From Symsagittifera roscoffensis (lineage: Eukaryota; Xenacoelomorpha; Acoela; Convolutidae), in NCBI RefSeq assembly GCF_963678635.1, contig NC_087065.1, forward strand, positions 32,675,679 to 32,739,678: DNA of 64,000 nt, read 5' to 3'. The translations under genes and the position numbers were made by a program. Shown here piece after piece: positions 1-10,632 of this stretch (position 1 is the stretch's first letter; each line of letters starts with the position of its first letter). The notes beneath the pieces are model-generated. The model made no database searches and was not told the DNA's origin. It worked only from the letters and a program-made list of their open reading frames with translations.

Positions 1-39
1 CAAATCAGGCAAAAATGACGGATCTGTCAGTGGCAAAAG
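1..39 (+). CDS. CLIP1: CLIP1 (CLIP-170), 3' part of a CAP-Gly exon; gene continues off the left edge
   Basis: Read from base 2, this gives a peptide containing GKNDGSVSGK, the conserved GKNDG tubulin/EB1-tail binding motif of a CAP-Gly domain. It stops at a good donor (AAAAG|GTATGT, GT at 40-41) after two bases of an Arg codon. The first base of the exon at 20343 completes that codon, giving R-Y-F and restoring the CAP-Gly C-terminal half. The region after the domain resembles what follows the second CAP-Gly of CLIP-170. CLIP1 is a cytoplasmic microtubule plus-end tracking protein. The upstream exons lie outside the window. Confidence 0.85.
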
Positions 40-303
40 GTATGTTTTAAGGAAAATAAATGTAATGGTTCAGAGTTTTGTAGATCATCAATAATTTGCG
101 AAAATTGCGGCAAAAGATTTCAGTCAATGGGATATAAACAGATTTGTTTTCTCATTTGACTGATCATTATTACCCTTGCAATAATCAAGGGTACTGCAAC
201 CGGGTACTAAATTTTTTATTGCGTTCAAAACTATGTTTACGCGACTGGACTTTCTTTTTTCTCGGCTGAAAGGTGTCAGCCAAAGTATTGTGCGCTTGGT
301 TGG
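40..303 (+). other. 5' flank of the CLIP1 CAP-Gly intron
   Basis: Intron sequence between the donor and the giant LTR element. No gene is seen. About 80 bases around 165-240 (a CCCTTGCAATAATCAAGGG-like stretch) resemble 41000-41060, so part of it is an older dispersed repeat. Confidence 0.6.
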
Positions 304-711
304 TGGAACCTGATCTAAACTACATTTTATGATTGGATAAATTAAATGTTTTACCAATGTAAAGTATTTAATATTAACCAATCATGATCCATCTAACTAA
401 CAACCCACTTATTTGTAAGTGCTGAAGTTACTTGTAATTTCAGCACCAGAGAGATTTGAATTTAACTTAGAAATTAGTTGGACTCTCCCGAGCACTTCAG
501 CAGCCGCAATAAACCAGTATACCCTAGATCTATTGAGCCTAGCAGAGACTAGTTAAACAACCTGAGACTAGATAGTATAAGAGTAAGATTAGGATCGGTA
601 TTAGACTAAGAAGTTGCACGAATCTATCCGGCCGAAAATAAGATAGCGTGACGAGCAGACGGTGTACCCTATCCGAAATTACTCTATGAGTTACACTTCG
701 GTCCTAACTCA
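304..711 (+). repeat. 5' LTR (408 bp)
   Basis: Begins TGGAACC and ends CTAACTCA. The same sequence recurs at 18821-19228. It contains AATAAA at 508-513, an AT-rich TATA-like stretch near 570-585, and two stem-loops: ACTTA/TAAGT at 407-420 and an 8-bp perfect stem GTGCTGAA/TTCAGCAC at 419-446. Inverted, diverged versions occur at 28534, 30505 and 35360. Confidence 0.93.
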
Positions 712-713
712 TC

Positions 714-731
714 TGGTGCGACCATAAGTCT
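714..731 (+). promoter_or_regulatory. Candidate tRNA primer binding site
   Basis: Two bases after the LTR the sequence reads TGGTGCGACC, as expected for pairing with a tRNA 3' end finishing in GCACCA. I could not assign the tRNA species with confidence. Confidence 0.5.
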
Positions 732-1965
732 CGAACAAGACCTTAATAGATTAGAATTAACCAAAATAGATTAGAAATTAGACAAAAACATTTACAAAAA
801 TGTTATACGACAATAATTTAATCGAAATGTCTCTACGACTCAATAGATCAGAGCCAATATTCCGAACCATAACAGAACTACCCGGAATTGGAAGAAGACC
901 TCGAACCAAAGACGACATACGACAAAGTAGAAACTTGCCGTATAGTTATATGATAGTTCGGCAAAAGCCAGAACAAACTTTTATATTTCGAATACTACTT
1001 GCAATGAATTTAGATTTCCATTTGCAAACATAAAACCTTGAAGTTACTCTTCAAAATCATTTCAGGCGCTAAACAAATTTATTAATATACAATAACGATT
1101 GATAAAAAGATCTAAGATCGTTTTCCTAAAACTCTGCAGTATTATACAAAACATGTTTGAAAAATATTTATTGGAAAATAAAAATAAAAATTAGTAGCAT
1201 GACAATAAATGGTTAGTAATCATAAATCATCCTGTTGTTCCAGCTTCATCATCTAAAACATAACAGCAATCATAAACCCACTAATATCATCAAAACACTA
1301 AATCTTTCCTTTACACACATTTAAAATTTTATTAAAACTTAAATTCACTTAATTTTAAAACCAGATCATCAAGGCTTATCCTTGGATCTTAAATCATTTT
1401 CTACTTAATTAAATTTCAAATTTGATCATCAAGGCTTATCCTTGGATCAAACAGAACAACTTTGTTCTCCCCCACCCACTTAATTAGTGTCTAACGACCT
1501 CAAACGTCGATTCACTACCCAACCCTTTCTAAAGACCTAAGACTAATAGAAATTTTTAAACAAAACTAATCATTCAAATTAGGATAAACAGTGAAGAACT
1601 TCGGTTATTCATCCTTCACTTGACCCCCCCTCTTACCAGACCCAGGATAAATCTTAGACTTAGTAAGTTTAAAATAGTATCTAACGAACTACTCGCGTTC
1701 TAATTATACCTGAACCTTGTGGATCGATTTACTATTCTCCAACCCTTGAACACAATCACTACCCCTAAGTAAGATTAAGTAAGTTAACACCTTAACTTAT
1801 ACTAGCCACGAGAAAGTAAAAAATCATTCTTCGGAATCGATATACTTTTCTCTCCAACCCTGAACAAACAGACCCAGGTTAAGCTAACCAAAAAATCGTA
1901 AGAACTAACAGTTTAGGAAAATAGAAATCATTTAACAACCCTTTGCATCCGTCATTCTAAACCTT
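732..1965 (+). other. Long 5' leader of the retroelement
   Basis: About 1.2 kb between the primer site and the first substantial ORF. It includes a 77-codon ORF at 800-1033 that I cannot support as a gene, a duplicated hairpin (1364-1448), and recurring short motifs such as CAGACCCAGG (1638, 1869) and CTCCAACCCT (1738, 1852). This is the expected place for a packaging or dimerisation signal, though that is inference. Confidence 0.5.
1364..1448 (+). repeat. Two identical 25-nt stem-loop repeats in the leader
   Basis: The same 25 bases occur at 1364-1388 and 1424-1448, exactly 60 bases apart. Each begins and ends with GATC and folds with arms CAAGG/CCTTG around CTTAT. The intervening sequence is also partly duplicated, as a ~60-bp tandem repeat. 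Confidence 0.8.
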
Positions 1966-2433
1966 ATGTCATTTAAAAACCTAGGAAATAAACAAACAAT
2001 CGTTTTACACAATTGTGAAATAGATAACAAAAAATACGACCTTGTAATCACACCTCATACACAAACAGTTGGATACATTCGAACAAAACGACAAACACTA
2101 AAAAGAAAAATAATAACGAAACAAAGACAAATAACACGAAAAAGATTTTCAAAAAATCGAAACGCATTTTCAGAATCAGAAACCAACAGTTTAGACGAAC
2201 TTTACAAACTAAAAGAATCAATAGATAAAAATTGCCCAATTCACGATCAATTATATTTCTCTGACTCAGAAACAACTTCAAATTCATCACAAAGAGGAAA
2301 AAGAAGAATAAAAAAGCAGTACAAACACAAACCAGTACATTTATACAATTGGAATCAACCAATTCGACACATTAATAATTACATATTAACAGTAATCGAA
2401 CGAAAAAATGAGTTCAACGCACACCCCAGGTGA
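1966..2433 (+). CDS. Retroelement ORF1, small basic protein of unknown function
   Basis: A 155-aa ORF, first of the element. The middle (about residues 40-65) is dense in Lys and Arg (runs such as KRQTLKRKIITKQR), followed by a Ser/Glu/Asp-rich stretch and a second basic patch (GKRRIKKQYKHK). The composition suggests nucleic-acid binding or nuclear localisation, possibly a Rev- or nucleocapsid-like role, but I recognise no domain. Its last 26 bases overlap the start of ORF2 in another frame. Genes placed upstream of gag are rare in LTR elements. Confidence 0.6.
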   Translation: MSFKNLGNKQTIVLHNCEIDNKKYDLVITPHTQTVGYIRTKRQTLKRKIITKQRQITRKRFSKNRNAFSESETNSLDELYKLKESIDKNCPIHDQLYFSDSETTSNSSQRGKRRIKKQYKHKPVHLYNWNQPIRHINNYILTVIERKNEFNAHPR

Positions 2434-3445
2434 AGAAACTCCAGATGATGATGAAATCTTTCCTTTTATAGTAGACGCAGATACTGATAGAGGACAACAC
2501 ATATTTTGTCAAAATTTACTCGTAAATTTATTTGAACCCGGAATCAGTCCATGTAAAACAGAGTTCCCCGATGTAAAAATCAAAAGACAAATCATAGATC
2601 ACTATCTAAAAGATATATGCAACATAACACAACAGTATGGAATCTACTCCATAGAATTCACCTCACCAAACCATAATAATAGAAAATATACAATTCAAAC
2701 AGACGATCTTGATTCAGAATTTTCAAAAGTTTTTTCAGAATATATAAAAAGCATCCAATACCATAACTCACAAAGAGCAAACTCCATATTCACCAATGAA
2801 GTTTTCGCAATAATATATAGTTATATTTCGATATTAGAAAACGAAATCCCAATAACAAATGTCTCACCAAAAGAAACATCTAAACATTTGAAAGTACGAC
2901 ATGAAATCACACTACTCTCTAGTTATTTAAACATCATTAAAGAAAATTTCACGAAAGACGACGTTTCACAACATACAAAACACGATCTACAAAAAATTTT
3001 GGCATGGTTCATAATAGATTACTTCACACACAATATTGATTTAATTGCACAAGCAAGAAAAAATTTTAGACCCCAAAATTCGAACGATGATACCGCTATC
3101 ACAGAACAATCAGATTATGTTTGGGACCCCGAATGGTCTCATCCCGCATTTATAAGCTTTCCACAATCAATCTCAAGTCAAGCAATAGGTACAATATCTT
3201 ACATAAGAGATTATGTAAGAGTAATACCATTAACAATTGATGCAACACCATTAAACTATAATACATTTTTACCCGATACACAAAATAATAGTTTAAACTC
3301 TACAGTTATACACAATGAAAACCTCAATGGAACTAGGAATCTTACTCAACAAGATATCCAGACACCATCACACTTCATAAATGAAGAAATTGTATACACA
3401 CAACAACTACACAACAAAGTATTTCACCAATACGCCCAAATTTAA
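2408..3445 (+). CDS. Retroelement ORF2, unknown protein upstream of Gag-Pol
   Basis: A 345-aa acidic to neutral ORF starting at an ATG inside the end of ORF1. No known domain is recognised and no signal peptide or clear membrane segment is seen. The N-terminus is Asp/Glu-rich (TPDDDEIFPF), followed by a probably helical region (residues about 95-215). The decayed element carries a counterpart at 63663-63902 (minus) with the same pattern (IQTDD, FSKVF, EYIK, IIYSY), so the protein is conserved in the family. It ends 86 bases before the Gag-Pol ATG. A weak splice-donor-like CAG|GTGAAG lies 22 bases after the ATG. Confidence 0.75.
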   Translation: MSSTHTPGEETPDDDEIFPFIVDADTDRGQHIFCQNLLVNLFEPGISPCKTEFPDVKIKRQIIDHYLKDICNITQQYGIYSIEFTSPNHNNRKYTIQTDDLDSEFSKVFSEYIKSIQYHNSQRANSIFTNEVFAIIYSYISILENEIPITNVSPKETSKHLKVRHEITLLSSYLNIIKENFTKDDVSQHTKHDLQKILAWFIIDYFTHNIDLIAQARKNFRPQNSNDDTAITEQSDYVWDPEWSHPAFISFPQSISSQAIGTISYIRDYVRVIPLTIDATPLNYNTFLPDTQNNSLNSTVIHNENLNGTRNLTQQDIQTPSHFINEEIVYTQQLHNKVFHQYAQI

Positions 3446-3531
3446 CAACACCAAGAAATACAAATCCTTCACAAACACAGGTAACCTTACAATCAACCGT
3501 TAAACCTTCGGTTGCCCCTAAATATTCACAT

Positions 3532-6500
3532 ATGGATTACCAAACATACAGACCCATGACAATACCACCAAAAACACGCAAAACATTCACTAGAAACAAC
3601 TTTGCAGACCATAATTATAATTATACACATCCATCAAAAACATATAATCAACCACAAAGAAATTTTAACCAATATACAAGATCTCGAAATTGGGATAACC
3701 CAATGGCCCAACCTAATTCAACAAATTTCCAAACAAATCCTCCACGGGATCACAGTGAAAATTACCCATTTTTTCAACAAAATAAAAATAAAAAACAGAC
3801 ATCTTATCAAATGGATTATTTATCCTCAGATGATGATTTCTTACAACCAGATATATTTGCACAAAATACTCAAGAATATCGTAGACAAGGAATACAGAGA
3901 ACACGTACAAATCATAGAAATTTTTCTCCACAACCAATAGATGCACAAAATCAACAACCAATTCAACAACAAAATCCAATTAATACACAATCTTTTCAAC
4001 CAATTCAACAACAAAATCCAATGACTGCACACTCGTATCAACCATCACAAATGCAAAATGAAATACCACTCCCATATTATCTCCAACAACATGAGATAAC
4101 AAGAAACCAACTTTCAAATTTTTCTCAAATGCCAAATGCAGCAGAATCATTACAAATGACAATGAATCCATACCTTATGGGTGGATCATCAATAACATCA
4201 AACAAACCTTTAATGGTTTTCACAGGAACAGACCCTGAATACTCTGTAGAAGATTATTTAAATGCAGTAACAGCAAACCTGATTTTAAATATTGGACCTG
4301 AACCAATTAATACGCCACTACATCAAAATTGGATACATCGACGCACAGCGTTAATACAAACAACCTTAGATGGCGCAGCCCAAAAATGGTTTTCAGTACT
4401 ACCTCTAGAAATAAAATCAAACTGGAAAAGATTTACACAAGAATTTTCAAAAATGTTTGACTCCGAAAGAAACAAACAACAACAAAGAGTTTTATGTAAT
4501 GAAATTCGCAGATTACCAAACGAAACCATCAAGCAAATAGCAGTACGAATCGAAACACTAGTTCGAAAAGCATATTCATTAAATACACATGACTATAAAA
4601 ACACAAAGATGACAGAAATCTTAATGATGACCTTAACACCACAATTAAGGAAAATAGCAATAAAAAAGAGAGCATCACATCCTTTTTCAATTCGAGAACC
4701 CGATTTAGATTTTCGAAAACTAGTAGACAAATTAGAACAAGCAGAAATCACGATGAAACTAGAAGAAACGGAAAATCTGAAATTACAATACGTTAACAGA
4801 ATTGAAACGACTCCCACTAATATTAATAATATACAGGAATCAGAGACAGACCTCGTTGAAAAAATCACTGAAATACTCAATATCTACGAAAAGAACCCAA
4901 ACTTTAAAGGCAAACCATCTTTCAAAAAATGGTGTAATTATTGCCGACGATACGGACATAGTATTTCCGAATGTAGACAAAAACAGCAAGATAATCAAAA
5001 TAAACCTCAAAAATATAAAGAACCAAATAAATCATTCTATCAATACATGAAAAAAGATCAAAATCTACCGAACAAAACAGTCCACAGCAACAACAGTTCA
5101 GGAAAACCACTCCCGAACAATACAAATTATACAAGAAATCAATCACCATATAACTCAAGTTATAGAGGAAGATCACCAGAACGAAGAAACACGTATAATT
5201 CATCACAAAATCACTACAATAGACCAAATAGTCGAAATAACTACTCCAGATCAAATTCAAACACACAACGATTTGTTTCTAGATCTAATTCCCAATCAAG
5301 AAATAACTACTATCCAAACAACCAATCACGAAATTCATCATACAACAGGAATAGAAACTACTCCTATAATCGAAATAGAAGTTATTCAAACAACCGAAAC
5401 CAGAATTACCCGAACAATCGATCAAGGAATAACTCATATAATAGATCGAACTATAACAGACCAAACAATAATTACCAAAACAGATCGCGAAATAATTCAC
5501 AAAATCGACACCCAAGTTATAATAATCGTTATAGAAATTATTCCCAATCACCACACCGGAATAATAATAACTATAATAATTCTAATAATCGCCACAGAAG
5601 TAGTACACCTAAACATCAAAGACAAATCAATCAAGTACAATCTAACCCAGAAACAACATCAGACCCTCCAGGTATTGATGACACAGTAACTGATACGTTA
5701 CAACTCAATCAAATAAACTGTACATCATCAGATTCAGAAAGTGATACTGAAAACACTCTTTCTATCAATATGATAAAAGTCGAAAATGACTATGAATCTG
5801 TCATATATGAACAACCCTTTTCATCACACATATATGAAAATAAATCAGAATTTCTTCAAAATTATTACACTACACCCATAAATTCCACACCAACGACGCA
5901 AGAAACAAACGAGATTAACACTACAGATCAAACCAATAAAAATACCAAAACAAAATGCTTGAATACAAACCACATTTATCAAAATATACAAAAAGAACAA
6001 CCCAAAGAAAAAATTTGGACAATACCATTTCTCTTAGAAAGCCCAAGAAATAAAGAATTTCAACCACCAGACCTTGAAATAGATTTTTTAATTGATTCAG
6101 GAGCAGAATCAAACATAATAAACATCCCCACATGGAATGAAATAAAAACTTTACAACCAAAGTTAATACCTCTTGAAACCTCCAGTAAGTTAGCAACAGC
6201 ACAAGGATCAACATTGATAAACTACGGAAAAATCCAATTATTTCTCCTCCCCACCAGAACAATGGAACAAAGCAAAATTTTAAATAAGCCATTTAAACAA
6301 ATATTCCATATCACTGACATTAAATATAATATCATTGGAATACCATTTATTTCGAAGTATATACCAACAATTAACATACTAAATAGTAAAATATTAATCA
6401 AAGATAAATATACAAAAACAAAAGAAACATCCTTAACATTTTTTCAAAGATTAAATAAACAACCACCATTCTTTTCAAAATTCTACCCGATATTTAACAA

Positions 6501-9500
6501 ACAAAGAAAACACCTAAAACCACTATCAGGAAATATCTATAATTTTTCAATCAGACAAGTTCACCAATATGATAAAGAACAAAACAAACAAAAATTTTAT
6601 ATGTCAGAATTTGAATTCAAACCTATTCATAAATTTTTCAAAATCACAATCTCATCCATAAAATATTTGAAAAATTCGAATTCCGATATCATTTCCTTAC
6701 ATGTCTATAACAACACACCTTACCAAGTAACATTACCTTTAGGACTTTTAGGATACTGCGAAACCAACGCTACAATATCACCAATACACGAAAAAGCCTA
6801 TCGCGTAAATAATATACTCCAATTACTAGATATTTGCCAATCTACAATTCTTAATGAAGAATTATCTATAAATAATATAATAAGTAACGAAAACAGAAAT
6901 ACGGATTATTTCACAAAAACTCCATATTTCAAACCTACATTCAACATAAGTAACTACACAGAGGACCAACAGAAATTTTTAACAATGTTTAATTTCCAAC
7001 ATTCACAAATAACACAAGACGAATTCGAAAAATTAGCCAAACAGCTCATTAAATATTCATCAGTCTATGCAACATCAAAATTCGATGTTGGCAAAATCAG
7101 TTCATCACTACATCTCCCGTTAAAACCAGACGCAGTTTTCAAAAAACAGAGAGCAAGTAAAGTACCAATTCACTTACATGATAAAGTGAACAGATTACTC
7201 GATATTTTAGAACAATACAACATTATATCACCAGTAAACAAAGAAGAACAACCAAAAGGCAACACATTCATCAACCCTGTTATCATTCTAGCTAAAGGAG
7301 AATCATTAAAAATCGTTCTCGACGCTAGATACCTCAATTCACTCATAGATGAATCAAAATGTAATTGGCCCATTGAACCAATACAAGTTATTTTAACAAA
7401 AATAAACGGCAAATACTTTACAACCGCCGATATGAATAGTGCATACAATCAAATGCCACTAGATGAACAATCACGACGTTTAACACAATTTGTTATAGGA
7501 AACCAACAATATGAATTCAACCGCTTATTCTATGGAATATCCATAGGACCAGCAGCATTTTCAGCTTTTATGAGCAAAATTTTTAGACCACTAATACTCA
7601 AGAAAAACGCAATCACCTATTTAGACGATGTTTTTATGCAATCACAAACAAAAGACGAGATGTTCAATGTTTTAGAAAAATATCACCAAATACTTCAGAA
7701 CGAAAATCTGAAGGCCGCCCCCGATAAATCACACTTTTTTTTGACAAGAGTTAAATTCTTAGGACATAATATAGAAAGAAAAACAATCACTCCATTGAAA
7801 TCACGCATTGACGCTATTCAAAAACTTCAACCACCAACAAATAAAAAGAAAATCCAAGAATTTCTTGGAATGTTAAACTTTTTAAGTAAATATGTTTATA
7901 AAATGCAATTATATCTACGACCATTTTATAACATCCTTAGACAACAAAATAATTTTGAATGGAACACAGAACATCAAACACGATTTGAAGAAATAAAGAA
8001 ACTTTTAACTGAACAAATTTCAAACACAATTCCAGACTCAAATCAACCATTTTATGCAATGTGCGATGCTTCGAACTTTGGCATCGGTGCAGCACTATTA
8101 CAATCACATAATGGTACAAATAAAATGAACCTCATATCAGCAAATTCTCGACTATTCACTCAAGCAGAGCTACGACTCTCAACTCTAATGAGAGAATGCA
8201 CAGCCATAATATATACACTGACAGAATATGAATTTCTGATACTTGGATCAAAACATCCAACAGTTCTATTCACAGACCATAAACCAATCATTTTTCTTTT
8301 TACACAAAAGTCTAATCCAAACCACCGAGTTTACAGATTTCAACTAATTCTAATGAAATTTCCAAACTTACATATAGTTTGGACTGCAGGAAAAAATCTT
8401 GCATTACCAGACACCTTAAGTCGAAATACACCACCTGAATTACTTACACGAAAAACAACAGTTGAAATACCCAAAAACATAAAATTCTACCTTGCAGAAA
8501 ACGAAACATCACCCCGATTGGAATGCAAATATGCAGTAAAAACTGATGTTGAACAATCACAAATAAATAATTTACAACATTTCCCACTTTATTTAGATTG
8601 TCAAAATAATCATTATGAAGTTGATCTACTTGGAACATCAACTTTCAAACCAATCCCATATTCTCAATGGATCAAAAATAACACCCAACAAAAACGAACA
8701 AAACAACACCCGCCTAAAAAAGACCATTTTCCACTAATTGAAAAAGAAGATTTAACTGATAAAATAAATTTATCAGGACCACAAACAAATGATTCAAAAT
8801 ACACAATAAATCAAGTTTTTGACCTTCACGACCCACTTGACGCAATACCCTTATCTAAATTAGAAATCGAAAACATTTTTCTCCCCCCAACAGAAACAAT
8901 TACAATTTCAACACTGAAACAATATCAAAACCTTGACCCAGTAATTCGACAACTGAAATCATGGCACATATATAAAACTAAACCTATCAAACCAGATTCA
9001 ACCATTCTAGGAAACAAAACACTCCTCCGATACTTTCGCAAATTTAACAACACAACAATTAACGAAAATACAGACCTTTTAGAGTATAACCTGAATGAAT
9101 CTACAGTTCCATGTCTCCCTTTAAGTATGATTCTTATAGCTTTTAATATTTCACATACACAAAATATTAAAGGACACTCTGGATCAGAAAAAACATATTC
9201 AAATTTTATACAAAATTTTTACTTCCCAAATGCACCAATTTGGATAAAAGTACTATGCAATGATTGTATAGTATGTCAACTAAATAAACCTTACCCAAAT
9301 CAAAAACAAATAGCACAAAAACAAGATTTTAAAGGACAAAGTTTGTACTTTAACCATCGTATCTCATTTGATACTAAGGGACCAATTTCACCCTCATCAG
9401 AAGGAAACTCCTACATTATGGTAATTGTTGACGCATTTACACATTATGTAGCACTTAACCCAGTACCACATTGTAACGCTTATTACGCTTACACAACACT

Positions 9501-10632
9501 CTATGAACACTGGATAGCAAAATTCGGACTACCAGAAATTTTAGTTACAGACAACGGTACAGAATTCATAAATAATGAAATTATCACACTATGTCATTTA
9601 TATAACATTAAACACAAACCACGTACATCTCATGCACCTTGGACAAACGGCTTAGTCGAAGGTATGAACCGTTCATTACAAGAATATCTTAGATGTATCA
9701 TCAACGGAAATGATACAAAATATACCGAATGGTCAGCAGATGTAAAATTATTTCCCTTAGCATATAATTCACAAATAACGACAACTTTAGGAATGTCACC
9801 ATACGAAATGGTTTTTAACCAAAAGCCACGCAAACCAATAATGTTTACAGCAAATTCTCATAAAAACGCACAAGGTTATTGTCAACCAAATAAAGACTCA
9901 ATTTGTTATAACCTACCTTTACATACACATGATGAAGATCATTTTCATCACCCACAAATTCTTAAACTAGCCTCCGGTACACACACCGAATGGATTCTAA
10001 ATAGAGATAAAAAACACAATGAAATTTATCAAAAAATAACAAAAAAGTTATTACAAAGACAAAACATCAATGAACAAATCAATTCACGTTTTACACCAGC
10101 CTCCGATTTAAAAATTGGAACATTTGTTTTAATACCTAATTTTAATACTCAAAAAGGAATTTCTAAAAAATTACAACCCCTTCGAAAAGGACCATACCAA
10201 ATAATTGCAAAACCCACTGATGTCACATATAAAATTACCGACTCAAACACAAAAGAAATCGTTCAACATCGAAACAACCTATTACCTTATTACCCAAAAG
10301 AATACGCACTCCGCGAATTAACTAAATTATATTCTTTCACAGGATTAAAAATCATTCAAAATGAACCACATCTGAAAAACACAGAACAAAATGATAACCC
10401 CACCGAAAATCAAAACACAAAACCAACCGCCACCAAAAACAATACACAAAACCATAAAGAATCTCCAAAACAAAGAAAAAATAGAAAAATGACAGAACAA
10501 ATAATACCCCAAGAAGAAATAGACAAATCTGAACATAGAAAAACAACAAGACTCCGAAATCAACCACGTAAAAACTACAAAATGTTCATCCCCCAATCTA
10601 AAATATTAAAGAAAGTAGAATTTAAAAAGTAA
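3532..10632 (+). CDS. Gag-Pol polyprotein, single 2366-aa ORF
   Basis: Encodes virion core and replication enzymes in one uninterrupted frame, with no frameshift or stop between gag and pol. Order: Gln/Asn/Pro-rich N-terminus; Ty3-type Gag domain about 225-410; CCHC knuckle C468-C471-H476-C481; an Asn/Arg/Ser/Tyr-rich low-complexity tract about 510-720; aspartic protease with DSG at 855-857; reverse transcriptase with YLDD at 1363-1366; RNase H starting near D1512; integrase with an HHCC zinc region about 1875-1912, catalytic D1947, D2007 and E2043 (the D,D-35-E spacing), and a C-terminal GPY motif near 2221. All catalytic residues are present, so it looks active. The tail after about 2270 is charged, without a chromodomain that I can recognise. 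The ATG at 3532 is conserved in the decayed copy (63522-63524). The frame is open upstream to about 3385, without another ATG. Confidence 0.95.
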   Translation: MDYQTYRPMTIPPKTRKTFTRNNFADHNYNYTHPSKTYNQPQRNFNQYTRSRNWDNPMAQPNSTNFQTNPPRDHSENYPFFQQNKNKKQTSYQMDYLSSDDDFLQPDIFAQNTQEYRRQGIQRTRTNHRNFSPQPIDAQNQQPIQQQNPINTQSFQPIQQQNPMTAHSYQPSQMQNEIPLPYYLQQHEITRNQLSNFSQMPNAAESLQMTMNPYLMGGSSITSNKPLMVFTGTDPEYSVEDYLNAVTANLILNIGPEPINTPLHQNWIHRRTALIQTTLDGAAQKWFSVLPLEIKSNWKRFTQEFSKMFDSERNKQQQRVLCNEIRRLPNETIKQIAVRIETLVRKAYSLNTHDYKNTKMTEILMMTLTPQLRKIAIKKRASHPFSIREPDLDFRKLVDKLEQAEITMKLEETENLKLQYVNRIETTPTNINNIQESETDLVEKITEILNIYEKNPNFKGKPSFKKWCNYCRRYGHSISECRQKQQDNQNKPQKYKEPNKSFYQYMKKDQNLPNKTVHSNNSSGKPLPNNTNYTRNQSPYNSSYRGRSPERRNTYNSSQNHYNRPNSRNNYSRSNSNTQRFVSRSNSQSRNNYYPNNQSRNSSYNRNRNYSYNRNRSYSNNRNQNYPNNRSRNNSYNRSNYNRPNNNYQNRSRNNSQNRHPSYNNRYRNYSQSPHRNNNNYNNSNNRHRSSTPKHQRQINQVQSNPETTSDPPGIDDTVTDTLQLNQINCTSSDSESDTENTLSINMIKVENDYESVIYEQPFSSHIYENKSEFLQNYYTTPINSTPTTQETNEINTTDQTNKNTKTKCLNTNHIYQNIQKEQPKEKIWTIPFLLESPRNKEFQPPDLEIDFLIDSGAESNIINIPTWNEIKTLQPKLIPLETSSKLATAQGSTLINYGKIQLFLLPTRTMEQSKILNKPFKQIFHITDIKYNIIGIPFISKYIPTINILNSKILIKDKYTKTKETSLTFFQRLNKQPPFFSKFYPIFNKQRKHLKPLSGNIYNFSIRQVHQYDKEQNKQKFYMSEFEFKPIHKFFKITISSIKYLKNSNSDIISLHVYNNTPYQVTLPLGLLGYCETNATISPIHEKAYRVNNILQLLDICQSTILNEELSINNIISNENRNTDYFTKTPYFKPTFNISNYTEDQQKFLTMFNFQHSQITQDEFEKLAKQLIKYSSVYATSKFDVGKISSSLHLPLKPDAVFKKQRASKVPIHLHDKVNRLLDILEQYNIISPVNKEEQPKGNTFINPVIILAKGESLKIVLDARYLNSLIDESKCNWPIEPIQVILTKINGKYFTTADMNSAYNQMPLDEQSRRLTQFVIGNQQYEFNRLFYGISIGPAAFSAFMSKIFRPLILKKNAITYLDDVFMQSQTKDEMFNVLEKYHQILQNENLKAAPDKSHFFLTRVKFLGHNIERKTITPLKSRIDAIQKLQPPTNKKKIQEFLGMLNFLSKYVYKMQLYLRPFYNILRQQNNFEWNTEHQTRFEEIKKLLTEQISNTIPDSNQPFYAMCDASNFGIGAALLQSHNGTNKMNLISANSRLFTQAELRLSTLMRECTAIIYTLTEYEFLILGSKHPTVLFTDHKPIIFLFTQKSNPNHRVYRFQLILMKFPNLHIVWTAGKNLALPDTLSRNTPPELLTRKTTVEIPKNIKFYLAENETSPRLECKYAVKTDVEQSQINNLQHFPLYLDCQNNHYEVDLLGTSTFKPIPYSQWIKNNTQQKRTKQHPPKKDHFPLIEKEDLTDKINLSGPQTNDSKYTINQVFDLHDPLDAIPLSKLEIENIFLPPTETITISTLKQYQNLDPVIRQLKSWHIYKTKPIKPDSTILGNKTLLRYFRKFNNTTINENTDLLEYNLNESTVPCLPLSMILIAFNISHTQNIKGHSGSEKTYSNFIQNFYFPNAPIWIKVLCNDCIVCQLNKPYPNQKQIAQKQDFKGQSLYFNHRISFDTKGPISPSSEGNSYIMVIVDAFTHYVALNPVPHCNAYYAYTTLYEHWIAKFGLPEILVTDNGTEFINNEIITLCHLYNIKHKPRTSHAPWTNGLVEGMNRSLQEYLRCIINGNDTKYTEWSADVKLFPLAYNSQITTTLGMSPYEMVFNQKPRKPIMFTANSHKNAQGYCQPNKDSICYNLPLHTHDEDHFHHPQILKLASGTHTEWILNRDKKHNEIYQKITKKLLQRQNINEQINSRFTPASDLKIGTFVLIPNFNTQKGISKKLQPLRKGPYQIIAKPTDVTYKITDSNTKEIVQHRNNLLPYYPKEYALRELTKLYSFTGLKIIQNEPHLKNTEQNDNPTENQNTKPTATKNNTQNHKESPKQRKNRKMTEQIIPQEEIDKSEHRKTTRLRNQPRKNYKMFIPQSKILKKVEFKK

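Noticed and set aside
800-1033. 77-codon ORF in the retroelement leader
   Set aside because: No recognisable domain, no counterpart seen, and it lies among leader repeats; it may be a uORF but cannot be supported as a gene.
2048-2362. Antisense ORFs across ORF1, Gag-Pol and Env
   Set aside because: They are low-complexity shadows created by the strong base skew of the sense strand.
3385-3531. Possible -1 frameshift from ORF2 into Gag-Pol at AAATTTA (3438-3444)
   Set aside because: The Gag-Pol frame is open here in the -1 phase, but the heptamer is in the wrong phase relative to ORF2, and Gag-Pol has its own ATG conserved in the relic.
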